A stretch of 54,508 nt of DNA, from the NCBI GenBank assembly GCA_035063885.1, contig JAPSFM010000025.1, positions 1 through 54,508 on the forward strand, given 5' to 3'. The notes under the pieces were generated by a model. That model ran no database searches. It saw only the letters and a list, made by a program, of their open reading frames with translations, and was not told where the DNA came from. A program made the translations under genes and the position numbers. This DNA comes from CAADGY01 sp900696665 (lineage in GTDB: Bacteria > Acidobacteriota > Terriglobia > Bryobacterales > Bryobacteraceae). Of the stretch, positions 8,504 through 18,500 are shown piece by piece; positions within the stretch are counted from its first letter, which is position 1, and the number at the start of each line of letters is the position of its first letter.

Positions 8504-10288
8504 CTAAAAGATAAAGCTCAATCCGCCGCGGATCGACCGTGGGGAGGGGACCAGCAAAAGCCGCTTGCCCTGTGCATTCACGGGGACATAGCCCTGTGCC
8601 AGCAGGTTACGCAATTCGGCTGTAGCTTCCAGGCGCCCACGCATCCCTGGAATCGAAGGGATCGGTTGTCGAAGCCTTACATTCCAACCCGGCTCCGAAC
8701 TCAAATACTGCAAGAGGTCACGGCGCATCGGAGCCAGCATGGAATAATCGGTCCACTCATAACTGGTAACAAATCGCGTCCCGGTCCATGGCGAGGTGCC
8801 CGCCAAGGTCGCGCTCACCCAACCGCGTCTCCTCCGGTCGAAACCCGAACGCAACTGGTCTGCACCGGGAAAATCCGTGATGGGCGGCGCCAGCACCTCA
8901 CGATTGCCATACGCCGCCGAGGCGCTTAGATTGTCACCGAGATTCTGGGTGAGGGACGCCACGTAGCCGAACCGCTCAAAGTCGCCGATATTGAAAATTG
9001 AGTTGCGGGAAGAGAACAGGTCGGGCAACAGATCCGCGCTGTAGATGCCCGCTGGCGCCAAGGCATTCAATGCCACGTTGGAAGCGCGTTCACGATAGAC
9101 TCCGATGGCATACGTGCGGCTGCCAGACTTTCTTCGATAGCCGATCTCAACATTTTCAGAGCGCTGCACGCTTGCTGTGCCGCCCCGCAGGGAAACCCGG
9201 GGAAAGGCAGACAGCGCGGCAAGGTCGCCCTGGAAGTCGTCTGTGGGCCACTCCATGCCGGTCATGGGCGGCACACCCGAGCTGAATCCGATGAGGAACG
9301 TGGAAGCATCGGAATGCGCATACGACATGCGCGCGTAAGGGCTGAAATAGTTCAGGTGCTCTATGAACGATACGGCTTCGAGAGATGCACCGTATTCCAG
9401 TTCCAGAGAATCGCCAAGTTTCTGCCGGTCGGATGCGCTTACGGTCATTGTCCTCAGCGCCGGCGCTGCGCCAGATCTACCGGTAAAGAACGCGAGCCCT
9501 GCGCGTGCCGGCAGGAACATCTGCCGCATCGTCAGCGCGACCTCGGGTCCCATGCCAGTGGCATCGTTCCGGCTGAAGCTGGTCCGGAAACCGGCGGACG
9601 GAGTGCCCCCCCCCGCTGAATATCCAACGCCTCCACTGAACTGGAGCTCACTTTTTCCCATCAGCGACGTCGCTAGCGCGAACGCAGTGCCCAGATCGGG
9701 TTCCGACGCGCCGGTGGAAACGGTACCCATATCGCTCGCTGACAGCCGAACCATGCCCCGTGTGCGCGAAAGCACAGCGGTTGTGCCGGATTTGCTTCTG
9801 GGATCGGAAATGTCGATCTGGGGCACAATACGGAGGACCGGACGCGTCGGCATCGAGCTTCGGAGCACCCACTTCCAATCGTCGTTCATAATCGCGCCCT
9901 GTCCCGGAGCAGTATAAACAAGTTCGATGGAACTCAATACGCTCGCCAAATTGATCGACAGGAAACTCCTGGCGCCAGGCTGTATAGCAATGCCCGCTTT
10001 CATTGCAGGAACGAAACTGGCCAGAGTAACGCGGATGCTGTAAAGATCGGGCACCAGAGAATCGAAGCCGAATGCGCCCTTATCGTTGGTCAGCGTTTTA
10101 TTTACAAGACGCTCGGAGCGATTGAAGAGAAGAACGGTAGCACCCATCTGCGGAATGCCGGCAGTATCGCTGACAAAACCGACAATGCTACCGGATAGCT
10201 TGTCGGGCGTGGCGGCCAAAATAGTTCCGCCCGGCCAGAAGAGCGATCCAGCCAGAACCGCTGCGACGATGTGCTTTCTGGAACGCAT
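8504..10288 (-). CDS. Secreted carboxypeptidase-regulatory-like domain protein, probable outer-membrane beta-barrel
   Basis: About 594 residues. It begins with a clear signal peptide (MRSRKHIVAAVLAGSLFWPG, cleaved near ILAA). Residues ~30-120 are a carboxypeptidase-regulatory-like beta-sandwich (GSIVGFVSDTAGIPQMGATV, then NDKGAFGFDSLVPDLYSI). The rest is rich in alternating polar/aromatic strands and ends in an aromatic residue (GLSFIF), as outer-membrane barrels do. It is much shorter than the Oar/TonB-receptor types elsewhere in the window and has no recognisable plug. A longer reading from GTG 10330 has a Shine-Dalgarno only 3 bp away and would give an awkwardly long signal-peptide N-region, so ATG 10288 is preferred. 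It lies directly downstream of the GWxTD gene, probably cotranscribed. Confidence 0.72.
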   Translation of the reverse strand: MRSRKHIVAAVLAGSLFWPGGTILAATPDKLSGSIVGFVSDTAGIPQMGATVLLFNRSERLVNKTLTNDKGAFGFDSLVPDLYSIRVTLASFVPAMKAGIAIQPGARSFLSINLASVLSSIELVYTAPGQGAIMNDDWKWVLRSSMPTRPVLRIVPQIDISDPRSKSGTTAVLSRTRGMVRLSASDMGTVSTGASEPDLGTAFALATSLMGKSELQFSGGVGYSAGGGTPSAGFRTSFSRNDATGMGPEVALTMRQMFLPARAGLAFFTGRSGAAPALRTMTVSASDRQKLGDSLELEYGASLEAVSFIEHLNYFSPYARMSYAHSDASTFLIGFSSGVPPMTGMEWPTDDFQGDLAALSAFPRVSLRGGTASVQRSENVEIGYRRKSGSRTYAIGVYRERASNVALNALAPAGIYSADLLPDLFSSRNSIFNIGDFERFGYVASLTQNLGDNLSASAAYGNREVLAPPITDFPGADQLRSGFDRRRRGWVSATLAGTSPWTGTRFVTSYEWTDYSMLAPMRRDLLQYLSSEPGWNVRLRQPIPSIPGMRGRLEATAELRNLLAQGYVPVNAQGKRLLLVPSPRSIRGGLSFIF

Positions 10289-10336
10289 CAGAAAGCTCGA
10301 ACCACCCCTCCAACGTGGGGATAAATTCACTATCTC

Positions 10337-12007
10337 CTATGTTACCGTAAACGTGGCTTCGGGAGTCAGCACCTGGTTCGTGTTCTTATCCGTCACCTTG
10401 AGCTTGATGGTGTACTTCCCCGGTTCCATCGTTTGGAGTGGAAGCAACTTCTCGATTGTCACCTGGGTCGCGGAGGCGCCTTCCATGCTTTTCACTTCCT
10501 CCGAATAACCAAACACCTTTTTGTTCGTCCCTTCCTGAATGACTTCGTACTCCACGGTCGCATTCGGCTTCTGGGTCTGTTCATCGGGCTGGAAATTGTA
10601 AAGCTGGAGATAAATCCCCATCTTTTCATCGCGCCGGAACGTTTCACTCAGCCGGGGGCGAACCTTGGAAGTTCCAATCACGAATTGTCCTGTCCCGATA
10701 CTGCGCGTCGGCACCTTCTCGATGGTATCGGCGAGAATCAGCGTGCTCGCTCCGAGCTTCTCGTCTTCGTAGCGGGGTACATGGATAGCGGTCTCATAGT
10801 TGGTCATATTACCGCCAACCACGTCCTTCGCTACCACGTTTAAACGAAAGGTGCCGGGGGGAAGAAAAATCGATTTCTGGTATACCGACGAACCCTTGCT
10901 GGCCTGCTGTAAAAGTTCGCTAGGGACTTCCACCGTCACCACGTCCTCGAACACATTGATCGGACGCCGGGTCATGGAAGTGATGCGAGCGTAGATATTG
11001 ACAATCGCCTTCGCCACACCGTCCTTCTGCTGGAACTGCAAATCCTTTTTGTCAAATTGCAGCGTAATGTTGGTCTGAACGGTGGAGTTCGTCATCCGGA
11101 GGAAATCCAACCGGGCATCCATAGGAAGTGTGTTGTAGCGGATAGTGGAACTGACCGCCGCTTCCAGGTCCTTGAACTTGATCGACGGTGGTTTCTGCAA
11201 CTTCGCGTACTGCTCCAGGCGTTCGAACTGATTCATGCGCGATGGCAGGGGTGTATCGCCTACACCCAACCGTGTGCCGTCCGTGCGGCTGAACCGGTCC
11301 GCCTTTGAAGCCAACCCCATCTGCTCCATCAGAGTCAACCCTGCGCCGGGAACCATCAATAGGGCGTCTTTTTCCGAGGGGTCCATTGTCATGCGGTACT
11401 CCCCCGTCATCGTCGGATCGACAAATTCGATGATGACGTCCGTACCGATGCCCTCGATCCAGCGATAGCGCCACTTTTCGAATGGATACGTAGACGTGGT
11501 GCCGCCACCTTCTTCCATGGGGCGTTCATAGGAACCACCGGACGGATGAGATTCATTCTCGTCGGGTGGGCCGAAGGTGATATAGATACGGCCGCGGTCC
11601 GACTTCCAGCCAGGGATACCGGACGCAAACCGTTCGTTCGCATACGCTATGCGCCGGTAGTGCTCTTCCTTATACTCGTTTTCGATCGAGTCAGGTGTGG
11701 GATCGCGCCGCAGCCAGAACTGTTCGATGAACTGTTCAATCTCATCGTCGGTGGAGAGGCGTTTGAATGCCGCACGCTCCTCGTCGGTGATGATATAGGC
11801 GACGTCTTCGTTCAGCCACTTCCGGTAAGGTCCCTCGAGTTCTTTCCGGAGCCGCTCCTGCTGTTTGCGCCGCTCCTTCTCGCTCATTGGTTTGGCGAGT
11901 GTTTCGCGTTCCGCGCCGGCTGCTTTCTTTTCGGCGCCTACCGCAAGCGGGGTCACCGCCAGGAAAGCCGTGATACTCAAAAACGCCAAGAATCGCCTTG
12001 TGTTCAT
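10337..12007 (-). CDS. GWxTD domain-containing protein
   Basis: Exported protein of unknown function. After a signal peptide (MNTRRFLAFLSITAFLAVTP, cleaved near AVGA) comes a charged stretch (EKERRKQQERLRKELEGPYR) and then the GWxTD domain: EFIEQFW-like helix, RIAYANERF, and PGWKSDRGRIYITFGPPDE, where Ser replaces the motif's Thr. The C-terminal half is beta-rich and ends in an Ig-like segment (PLQTMEPGKYTIKLKVTD). Such proteins occur mainly in Acidobacteriota, Bacteroidota and related phyla. The ATG at 12007 is preferred over 12022 because the signal peptide begins there. It is likely the first gene of a pair with the barrel protein 48 bp downstream. Confidence 0.85.
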   Translation of the reverse strand: MNTRRFLAFLSITAFLAVTPLAVGAEKKAAGAERETLAKPMSEKERRKQQERLRKELEGPYRKWLNEDVAYIITDEERAAFKRLSTDDEIEQFIEQFWLRRDPTPDSIENEYKEEHYRRIAYANERFASGIPGWKSDRGRIYITFGPPDENESHPSGGSYERPMEEGGGTTSTYPFEKWRYRWIEGIGTDVIIEFVDPTMTGEYRMTMDPSEKDALLMVPGAGLTLMEQMGLASKADRFSRTDGTRLGVGDTPLPSRMNQFERLEQYAKLQKPPSIKFKDLEAAVSSTIRYNTLPMDARLDFLRMTNSTVQTNITLQFDKKDLQFQQKDGVAKAIVNIYARITSMTRRPINVFEDVVTVEVPSELLQQASKGSSVYQKSIFLPPGTFRLNVVAKDVVGGNMTNYETAIHVPRYEDEKLGASTLILADTIEKVPTRSIGTGQFVIGTSKVRPRLSETFRRDEKMGIYLQLYNFQPDEQTQKPNATVEYEVIQEGTNKKVFGYSEEVKSMEGASATQVTIEKLLPLQTMEPGKYTIKLKVTDKNTNQVLTPEATFTVT

Positions 12008-12115
12008 ACCACTCTCCAGCACACAATGGGACTACTCTCGATTCTAGGTCTCTTGCCCGTCAAGGTCAAGTAAACTGACGCGGCGCGACGCGGCGTGAGG
12101 CGCCTCCAGGCCACC

Positions 12116-12133
12116 CTTGCCGCGACCGGCAAG
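12116..12133. terminator. Hairpin just beyond the stop of the glucanase-like gene
   Basis: CTTGCCG and CGGCAAG (7-bp perfect stem, 4-nt loop) lie 10 bp beyond the minus-strand stop at 12144. No T-run follows on that strand, so this is at best a non-canonical terminator. Confidence 0.3.
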
Positions 12134-12143
12134 CGCCTTCTTC

Positions 12144-13508
12144 TCAAACTTTTTGCAGGCCCACGATGTCGAAAGCCCTGGGCGCTTCCACAGTCGACAT
12201 GATCGTGTTCCAGACAGAGCCCGTGCGGGCGTTCTCAATCATCAGGAGTGTGATGCCCACGTTGATTCCTATGATGTCGGGGCTGTACCAGCCCCTTCCC
12301 GGATGAAATGCATCCACGAACCCGTACCGGGTCCAGACCTTATTCCCATATCGCGCCAGCATGGTTTCGAGCACAGTGGCGCACTGATCCGGGAGGAAGG
12401 GCATGGAGCCGGCAGCGGCGCACGGCACCAGAGTGCCATCGGGCGGAACCGGCGCGGCAGGGGTGCCCCAAGCCACGTAGCCTGTCTCGGATTCGGAAGC
12501 TGTAATTCCCCACATGTCCATGCTGTACCAGGGGAACTGGGCGGATAGGCCGGCGCAATACTCCTGGTGCGCTTCCGTGGCTAGTCGCGAGTTTGTGAAA
12601 TAGTCTGCATAGCGGTCCCGCCTCGCCCGGAAATCAAACCAGGCGTGAGAGAACTGGTGCACAAAAAGCGGTGCCGGAGAGTCGATATATTCCACACCCC
12701 TCCAGTTCCGGAACGGGCGTGCCCACGCATGCCAGCTTTCTCCGGGCAGCGTGGTTGTTCCTGTACTCACCGCCAGGAGGTTCATGGCCATGAGTTCGGA
12801 ATAAACGTCCCATCGATGGGGCAGAAACCCGTGCTCCGGCGTCCAACCATGAGATAGAGTCGGTCCGCCATTCAACATCCAGCGCCAGTCGACCCGGCCG
12901 ATGATTTCATCGGCCAGCGCCTGGATAGCGGAATCCGCGAAAGTCGCCCGGCAATGCAGCACACCACACAGCAGCCATGCTGTGTCCACAGAGGAGTACT
13001 CGCAGCCCCAGATACGCTGGCCGGTCCGGATATTCAGAAAGTGCGGGAAGAAGCCATGTTCGTGGGGTGCCTCCGACGCCAGGTATTCCAGCGTCGCCTG
13101 GACCCTCCGGCGAATACTACCGGCGGCAAAATACCGCTGCCGGTCGGCTATACAGAGGGCGCTGAGCCCGAAGCCGGTGGCCGCGATGCTGGACACTGCC
13201 CGCTGCTCGCGTCCGGTGTGAATAGCCCTGTCGTGAATGAGTCCGAGTTCCGGGTTAGCCTGGTCGTAGAAAAAATGGCAGGAACGCCTGTGGATTTCAT
13301 CGAGCAGGGCTTGTCTCGACCTCTGGGCACGGGGTGTCAGGTCCGTGCGGGTCTGAGCCCCCAAGGGTGTGCCAACTGCGAGCGAACTTATACCGCTACC
13401 GGTGGCGGCTTTCAACAGAGCGCGCCGAGAGGGCTGGAACTCCCTATGTGCCGGTCTGGAGACACCGGGACCCCGATCCTGCACCGCGGAATTTCTATCT
13501 TCGCACAA
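12144..13508 (-). CDS. Tat-exported glycoamylase-fold protein, GH144-like (putative beta-1,2-glucanase)
   Basis: 454 residues. The N-terminus carries a twin-arginine signal (SRRALLKAATGSGISSLAVG), so the folded enzyme is probably exported to the periplasm. The body matches the 'glycoamylase' (PF10091) fold: FFYDQANPELGLIHDRA near residue 78, then AATGFGLSAL, GFFPHFLNIRTG, CEYSSVDTAWLLCG, HGWTPEHGFLPHRWD, HQFSHAWFDFR, and a final GYVAWG and GINVGITLLMIEN. In CAZy this fold includes GH144 endo-beta-1,2-glucanases; specificity here is inferred from the fold and from the divergent neighbours, an ABC exporter and a cyclic-beta-1,2-glucan-synthase-like protein. Annotation as glucoamylase would be misleading. 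The start region has no alternative Met close by. A 186-bp divergent gap precedes it. Confidence 0.82.
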   Translation of the reverse strand: MCEDRNSAVQDRGPGVSRPAHREFQPSRRALLKAATGSGISSLAVGTPLGAQTRTDLTPRAQRSRQALLDEIHRRSCHFFYDQANPELGLIHDRAIHTGREQRAVSSIAATGFGLSALCIADRQRYFAAGSIRRRVQATLEYLASEAPHEHGFFPHFLNIRTGQRIWGCEYSSVDTAWLLCGVLHCRATFADSAIQALADEIIGRVDWRWMLNGGPTLSHGWTPEHGFLPHRWDVYSELMAMNLLAVSTGTTTLPGESWHAWARPFRNWRGVEYIDSPAPLFVHQFSHAWFDFRARRDRYADYFTNSRLATEAHQEYCAGLSAQFPWYSMDMWGITASESETGYVAWGTPAAPVPPDGTLVPCAAAGSMPFLPDQCATVLETMLARYGNKVWTRYGFVDAFHPGRGWYSPDIIGINVGITLLMIENARTGSVWNTIMSTVEAPRAFDIVGLQKV

Positions 13509-13694
13509 GCGCTACGGAGATGTGCGATCTACTATCTTTCAATCTCAATATTAAGTGACTTGCGCAGCCGCTGCAGCCCATTTGAAACTTCTTCGCTGTT
13601 TCGGCGTCAAAAGTAGTACTTCAAGTTCTGCTGCAGTCTGCAAAGCACACCGTTCAACTGGTTCAGTCGCGCTGTACGAGACAGATTTTCGTTT
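13509..13694. promoter_or_regulatory. Divergent intergenic region between the glucanase-like gene and the ABC/glucan-synthase operon
   Basis: This 186-bp gap must hold the promoters of both transcription units because the genes point away from each other. I could not identify convincing -35/-10 pairs or an operator by eye. It is locally AT-richer (13540-13560) than the surroundings. Confidence 0.45.
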
Positions 13695-15518
13695 ATGCCT
13701 CCTGACTCGCCACAAACGTTCTGGGGTGGATGGAAAAAGAGACTGGACGCGCTTTACACCATACCGCCGGTGCTGCGCATTGTTTGGGAGTCCGGACCAG
13801 CCGTCGTCTCGGCGGGACTGGCCGCCCGTTTGATTGCCGCGCTCATTCCCGTCTCGATGCTGTCCATCTCGCGGCTGATCATCGACTCGGTGGTTGCCTC
13901 CACCCGGGAAGAGCCGCTCCTTCCGTTGTTCTGGTGGCTGGTAGCCGCCGAATTCGGGCTTGCGGCGCTGGGCGGTATTCTGGGCCGCTCCATCGGTTAT
14001 TTCGATAGCCTGCTCGCCGACCAGTTCACCAGGCATGTCAGCGTCCGGGTGATGGAGCACGCCTCACGGCTCGATCTGGCCTCTTACGAAGATCCGGTTT
14101 TTTACGACAAGCTGGAGCGGGCGAGGGTGCAGGCTACCGATCGCATCGCGATGATCCAGGCCTTCGGCGTTATGCTGCAACAGGCTGTAGTGGTGGTCAC
14201 TCTGGCCGGCAGCATCCTCGCCTTCTCGCCCTGGCTGTTGCTGATTCTCATCGCCTGCGTGGTTCCCGCCTTTCTGGGCGAAAGCCACTTCGCTTTCCTG
14301 GGGTATTCGCTGAACTTCAGCCAGACACCGGTGCGTAGGCAGATGGATTATCTCCGTGTCCTCGGAGCGAGCAAGGAGTCGGCCAAAGAGTTGAAGCTCT
14401 TCGGCTTAAGCTCCTTCTTTACGGGTCGCTATGCCGAATTGTCCGACGTCATTTACAGACAAAATGTCGCACTCGCGAAAAGAAGACTGTGGGCGGGTTC
14501 CCTTCTCTCTCTTCTGGCATCGGCCGGTTACTACGGAGCCTACGCTTACGTGATTTACCGCACCGTCACCGGCGATCTCAGCGTGGGCACCATGACTTTC
14601 CTGGCGGGCGCGATTGCCGGAGCCAGTACCAACATCCAGAGTATTTTCGCCACCTTCTCGAGCATCGCGGACCAGGCGCTGTTCCTCACGGACCTGCTCC
14701 AGTTCTTTGCCGTGCGGCCGAAGGTTAGCTCAAAGCCCGGAGCGTTGCCCGCTCCCCGTCCGATTCGCGACGGCTTTGAGTTCCGGAACGTGTCTTTCGC
14801 CTACCCGGGGAACTCGCGGCTGGTACTGGATAGCCTCAATTTCCGCATCGAACCCGGACAGCGGATTGCTCTCATCGGCGAGAACGGCCAGGGTAAGACA
14901 ACGATTGTGAAGCTGCTGACGAGGCTCTATGACCCGGTCTCCGGCCAGATTCTGCTGGATGGGATCGACTTGCGGGAATACGACATCGAGGGGCTTTCCC
15001 GCGAAATCGGCGTGATCTTCCAGGATTTCATGCGGTACGAAGTAAGCGCGGCGGAGAACATTGCCATGGGCCGCGTGGAGGAGCGGAACCACCTGGAAAA
15101 GCTCGAATCGGCGGCGCGCAAGAGTCTCGCCGACGCGGTGATTCGAAGGCTACCGCGGGGCTATGAGCAGATTCTGGGCCGCCGCTTCGAAGGAGGCGTG
15201 GACCTTTCCGGTGGTGAGTGGCAGAAGGTGGCGCTGGCACGTGCTTATCTGCGCGACGCGCAACTCCTGGTTCTGGATGAGCCTACCGCCTCGCTCGATG
15301 CGCGCTCCGAGCACGAGGTCTTCCAGAGATTCGCCGAACTGACCCACGGAAAGATGGCGCTCTTAATTTCGCACCGGTTCTCCACGGTGCGGATGGCTGA
15401 CAGGATTGTTGTGCTCGAGAACGGGCGCATTACCGAAGAGGGTAGTCATAGCCGGTTGATGGCGCTCGGCGGGCGCTATTCGGAAATGTTCGAACTACAA
15501 GCTGCGAACTATCGATAG
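13695..15518 (+). CDS. ABC transporter, fused membrane and ATP-binding domains (putative glucan exporter)
   Basis: 607-residue half transporter. Residues ~20-330 form a type-I exporter membrane domain with about six helices and a YEDPVFYDKLERARVQ coupling segment. Residues ~355-600 are the ATPase: Walker A GENGQGKTT, Q-loop VIFQDF, signature LSGGEWQKVALARAYL, Walker B LLVLDEPTASLD, and switch His (LISHRFST). It ends 5 bp before the glucan-synthase-like gene, so the two are certainly in one operon. In Sinorhizobium and Brucella the ABC proteins NdvA/Cgt export the cyclic glucan made by NdvB/Cgs; the same job is inferred here from position, not from sequence identity to NdvA. Confidence 0.88.
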   Translation: MPPDSPQTFWGGWKKRLDALYTIPPVLRIVWESGPAVVSAGLAARLIAALIPVSMLSISRLIIDSVVASTREEPLLPLFWWLVAAEFGLAALGGILGRSIGYFDSLLADQFTRHVSVRVMEHASRLDLASYEDPVFYDKLERARVQATDRIAMIQAFGVMLQQAVVVVTLAGSILAFSPWLLLILIACVVPAFLGESHFAFLGYSLNFSQTPVRRQMDYLRVLGASKESAKELKLFGLSSFFTGRYAELSDVIYRQNVALAKRRLWAGSLLSLLASAGYYGAYAYVIYRTVTGDLSVGTMTFLAGAIAGASTNIQSIFATFSSIADQALFLTDLLQFFAVRPKVSSKPGALPAPRPIRDGFEFRNVSFAYPGNSRLVLDSLNFRIEPGQRIALIGENGQGKTTIVKLLTRLYDPVSGQILLDGIDLREYDIEGLSREIGVIFQDFMRYEVSAAENIAMGRVEERNHLEKLESAARKSLADAVIRRLPRGYEQILGRRFEGGVDLSGGEWQKVALARAYLRDAQLLVLDEPTASLDARSEHEVFQRFAELTHGKMALLISHRFSTVRMADRIVVLENGRITEEGSHSRLMALGGRYSEMFELQAANYR

Positions 15519-15523
15519 GAAAC

Positions 15524-18500
15524 ATGCATTCCAGTATTCCTGTTCGTGGTGAAGTGCTTCACGCCAGTTCCCCGGCGCTGCGGGGAGAGTTCGACTTTCA
15601 GGACGACATCGGGTCCGTCAATCTCGATTCACAGCGTATTGCCGCCCTGCGGCGTCACGCGCAAGACACTGCCTCTTCCTGGGTGGATGCCGGCAGGCAA
15701 GGCGGCAAGGTCCTAAAACCGGAACATAAGCGTTTGCATGCTCTGCTTGCCTCGCACGCATTGACGGGCGGACTCTTCGACGCCGAAACGCGAGCCTGGC
15801 TGCTCGAGAACTATCGCCTGATCCGCACCGCCCTCCGCGATGCCGGGCGTCCGGACCGCGACATGGCGGAACACCCTCACGTTTCTTCTGCTGGCGGAAC
15901 GCCCGTACCGCGGGTCTACGCGCTGGTGCGTAGTTTCCTGACCAGCGTGGATTTCGTCTATCGTCCCGATGCGCTGGCTGTTTACGTTGGTGCGGTTCAG
16001 GATGAACGCCCGCTCGAGATGGGTGAGATCTGGGCATTAAAGCCGATGCTTCAACTCGTCCTGCTGCGGGAACTGGCCGCTACGCTTGAGCGCGGCATCA
16101 ATGCGGATTCCGCGTCTGGGGAAGCCGGCATTCCAGCGGCCGGGCGGCTGATCTCTTCGCTCCGGGCGGTTGCCCAGACAGATTGGAAATCGCTATTTGA
16201 GCAGGTCAGCCTGGTGGAGCGCATCTTGCGCTCGGACCCCTCTCTCACCTACCCGCGCATGGACTACGAATCACGCGATATGTACCGGAACGCCATCGCG
16301 GAGATGGCTACACACTCGCGCGCGCCAGAAACGGAGATCGCTGCCACTGCTGTCCGCCTGGCAAAGAGCGCCGCCGAAGAAGATGCTCCTACAAGTCGCA
16401 TTCACGAGCGCCATTCGCACGTAGGCTTCTATCTGGTGGATCTTGGGCTGCCTGCTTTGCAGCGTGAAATCGGGTACGTTCCGCCATTTGCCCGCCGGAT
16501 TCGCAATGCCATTCTGAACTCTCCCAATGGCTTCTATCTGATCGGTGTCGAGCTCTCGACGATGCTGATCGCTTTTCTTCTGTTGAGCCAGCTCGAAACG
16601 TTTACCCCCATCGTTGCCGGATTCTTGCTGCTGATCACACCGGCTACGCAGGCTGCCGTCGATTTCATGAACAGCCTGACCACTTTCCTTCTCAAACCGC
16701 GGGCGCTGCCGAAGCTTGATTTCTCCGAGGGCATACCGGACGAGTTCCGCACCATGGTTGCAGTGCCGACGTTGTTGCTGAATGAACAGCAAGTGGAAGA
16801 AACTGTCAGCGAGCTGGAAATCCGCTATCTGGGAAATTCCGACCGGAACCTCTATTATGCGCTACTGACGGACGCGCCGGATTCGGACCAGCCGTTTGAT
16901 GAGAAGGAAGAACTGGCTGACTTCTGCTCGGAACTGATTCGCGGGCTGAACCGCAAATACGGGGATGGCGGCGCCGGACGTTTCTATCTCTTTCACCGCC
17001 ACCGGGTTTTCAATCCCAGTGAAGGTGCCTGGATGGGCTGGGAGCGCAAGCGCGGCAAACTCCTCGATCTGAATAAGCTGCTCCGGAATGACTTCGACAG
17101 TTTTCCGGTGAAAGTCGGCGCTATGCAGATTCTGCCGAGCATCGAGTTCGTCATTACACTCGATTCCGATACGCAGCTTCCACGGGACTCGGCGCACAAA
17201 ATGGTGGGAACGCTCGCACACCCGCTGAATCGCGCCATCATCGACCCGGTGACGAATACCGTGGTGGCCGGATACGGAATTCTGCAACCCCGGATGGGGA
17301 TTAGCGTACAATCGGCCGGGCGTTCGCGGCTCGCGGCGCTCTATTCGGGACAAACCGGCTTCGACATCTACACCCGGGCGGTTTCCGACGTTTATCAGGA
17401 CCTCTACGGAGAGGGTATCTTCACGGGAAAAGGTATTTACGATGTAGATACGCTACGCGCGGTTCTGGACCACCGTTTTCCCTGCAACGCCCTGTTGAGC
17501 CACGATCTGATCGAGGGCGCCTATGCGCGTTCGGCACTGGTATCCGACATCGAGCTGATCGACGACTACCCATCCCACTTCAGCGCCTATAGCCGCAGAA
17601 AACACCGGTGGGTCCGCGGCGACTGGCAGATTGCGCAGTGGCTGTTTCCCCGTGTGCCGGATTATGACAGAAACTCCGTGTCGAATCCGGTCACTCTGGC
17701 CTCCCGTTGGAAAATTCTGGACAATCTGCGCCGCAGTGTCATTGACCCAGCTACATTCATTTTGTTCCTCACCGGGTGGTTCTATCTCCCCGGCAAACCC
17801 TGGTACTGGACCGCCGCCACGCTGGCGCTCATGTTGATGCCGGTATACACGCAGTTGTTGTTTTCGCTGCTTCGTTTCGGTGATTTGCGGCGCATTGTGC
17901 CCTTTGTCAAGGAGACAGGCCTGGCGTTTCTCAAAGGACATTTTCACGTTCTGTTGAACCTGGTCTTTCTTGCCCACCAAACGCTGGTGATGCTGGATGC
18001 TATCATCCGGACCATTGTCCGGAATCGCTTCACCCATCGCAGGCTCCTTCAATGGGAAACCGCCGCGCAGGCGGAAGCGGGAATGAAGCGCCGCACGCCG
18101 GTGGACCGTTATCTTTCCTGGATCCCCTACGTGTCGCTTCTTATCGCCGGACTGATGGCGCTGTTCAAGCCGGAGTCGCTGCCCTTCGCCGGACCGATTC
18201 TCGCGCTCTGGTTTGCCTCGCCGTTCATTTCCTACTGGCTGAACCGGGCGCCGCGTGTCAGGCAACCCAAACTGTCGCAGGATGACGAGAAGTTCCTGCG
18301 TCTTACAGCGCTGCGCACCTGGCGGTATTTCCGGCAGTTCAGCGGGCCGGAATCGAACTGGCTTGTACCCGATAACGTACAGGAGAACCCGCAGGTTATC
18401 GCACACAGAATTTCGCCCACGAACCTTGGTCTGTTACTGAATGCACGGCAGGCCGCCGTCGAAATGGGATTTCTCACCGTTCCCGAATTGGTTCGGGATT

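Noticed and set aside
13555..13833. 92-codon frame beginning MTCAAAAAHLKLL before the ABC gene
   Set aside because: It overlaps the ABC gene out of frame, with no family resemblance and no good ribosome-binding site.
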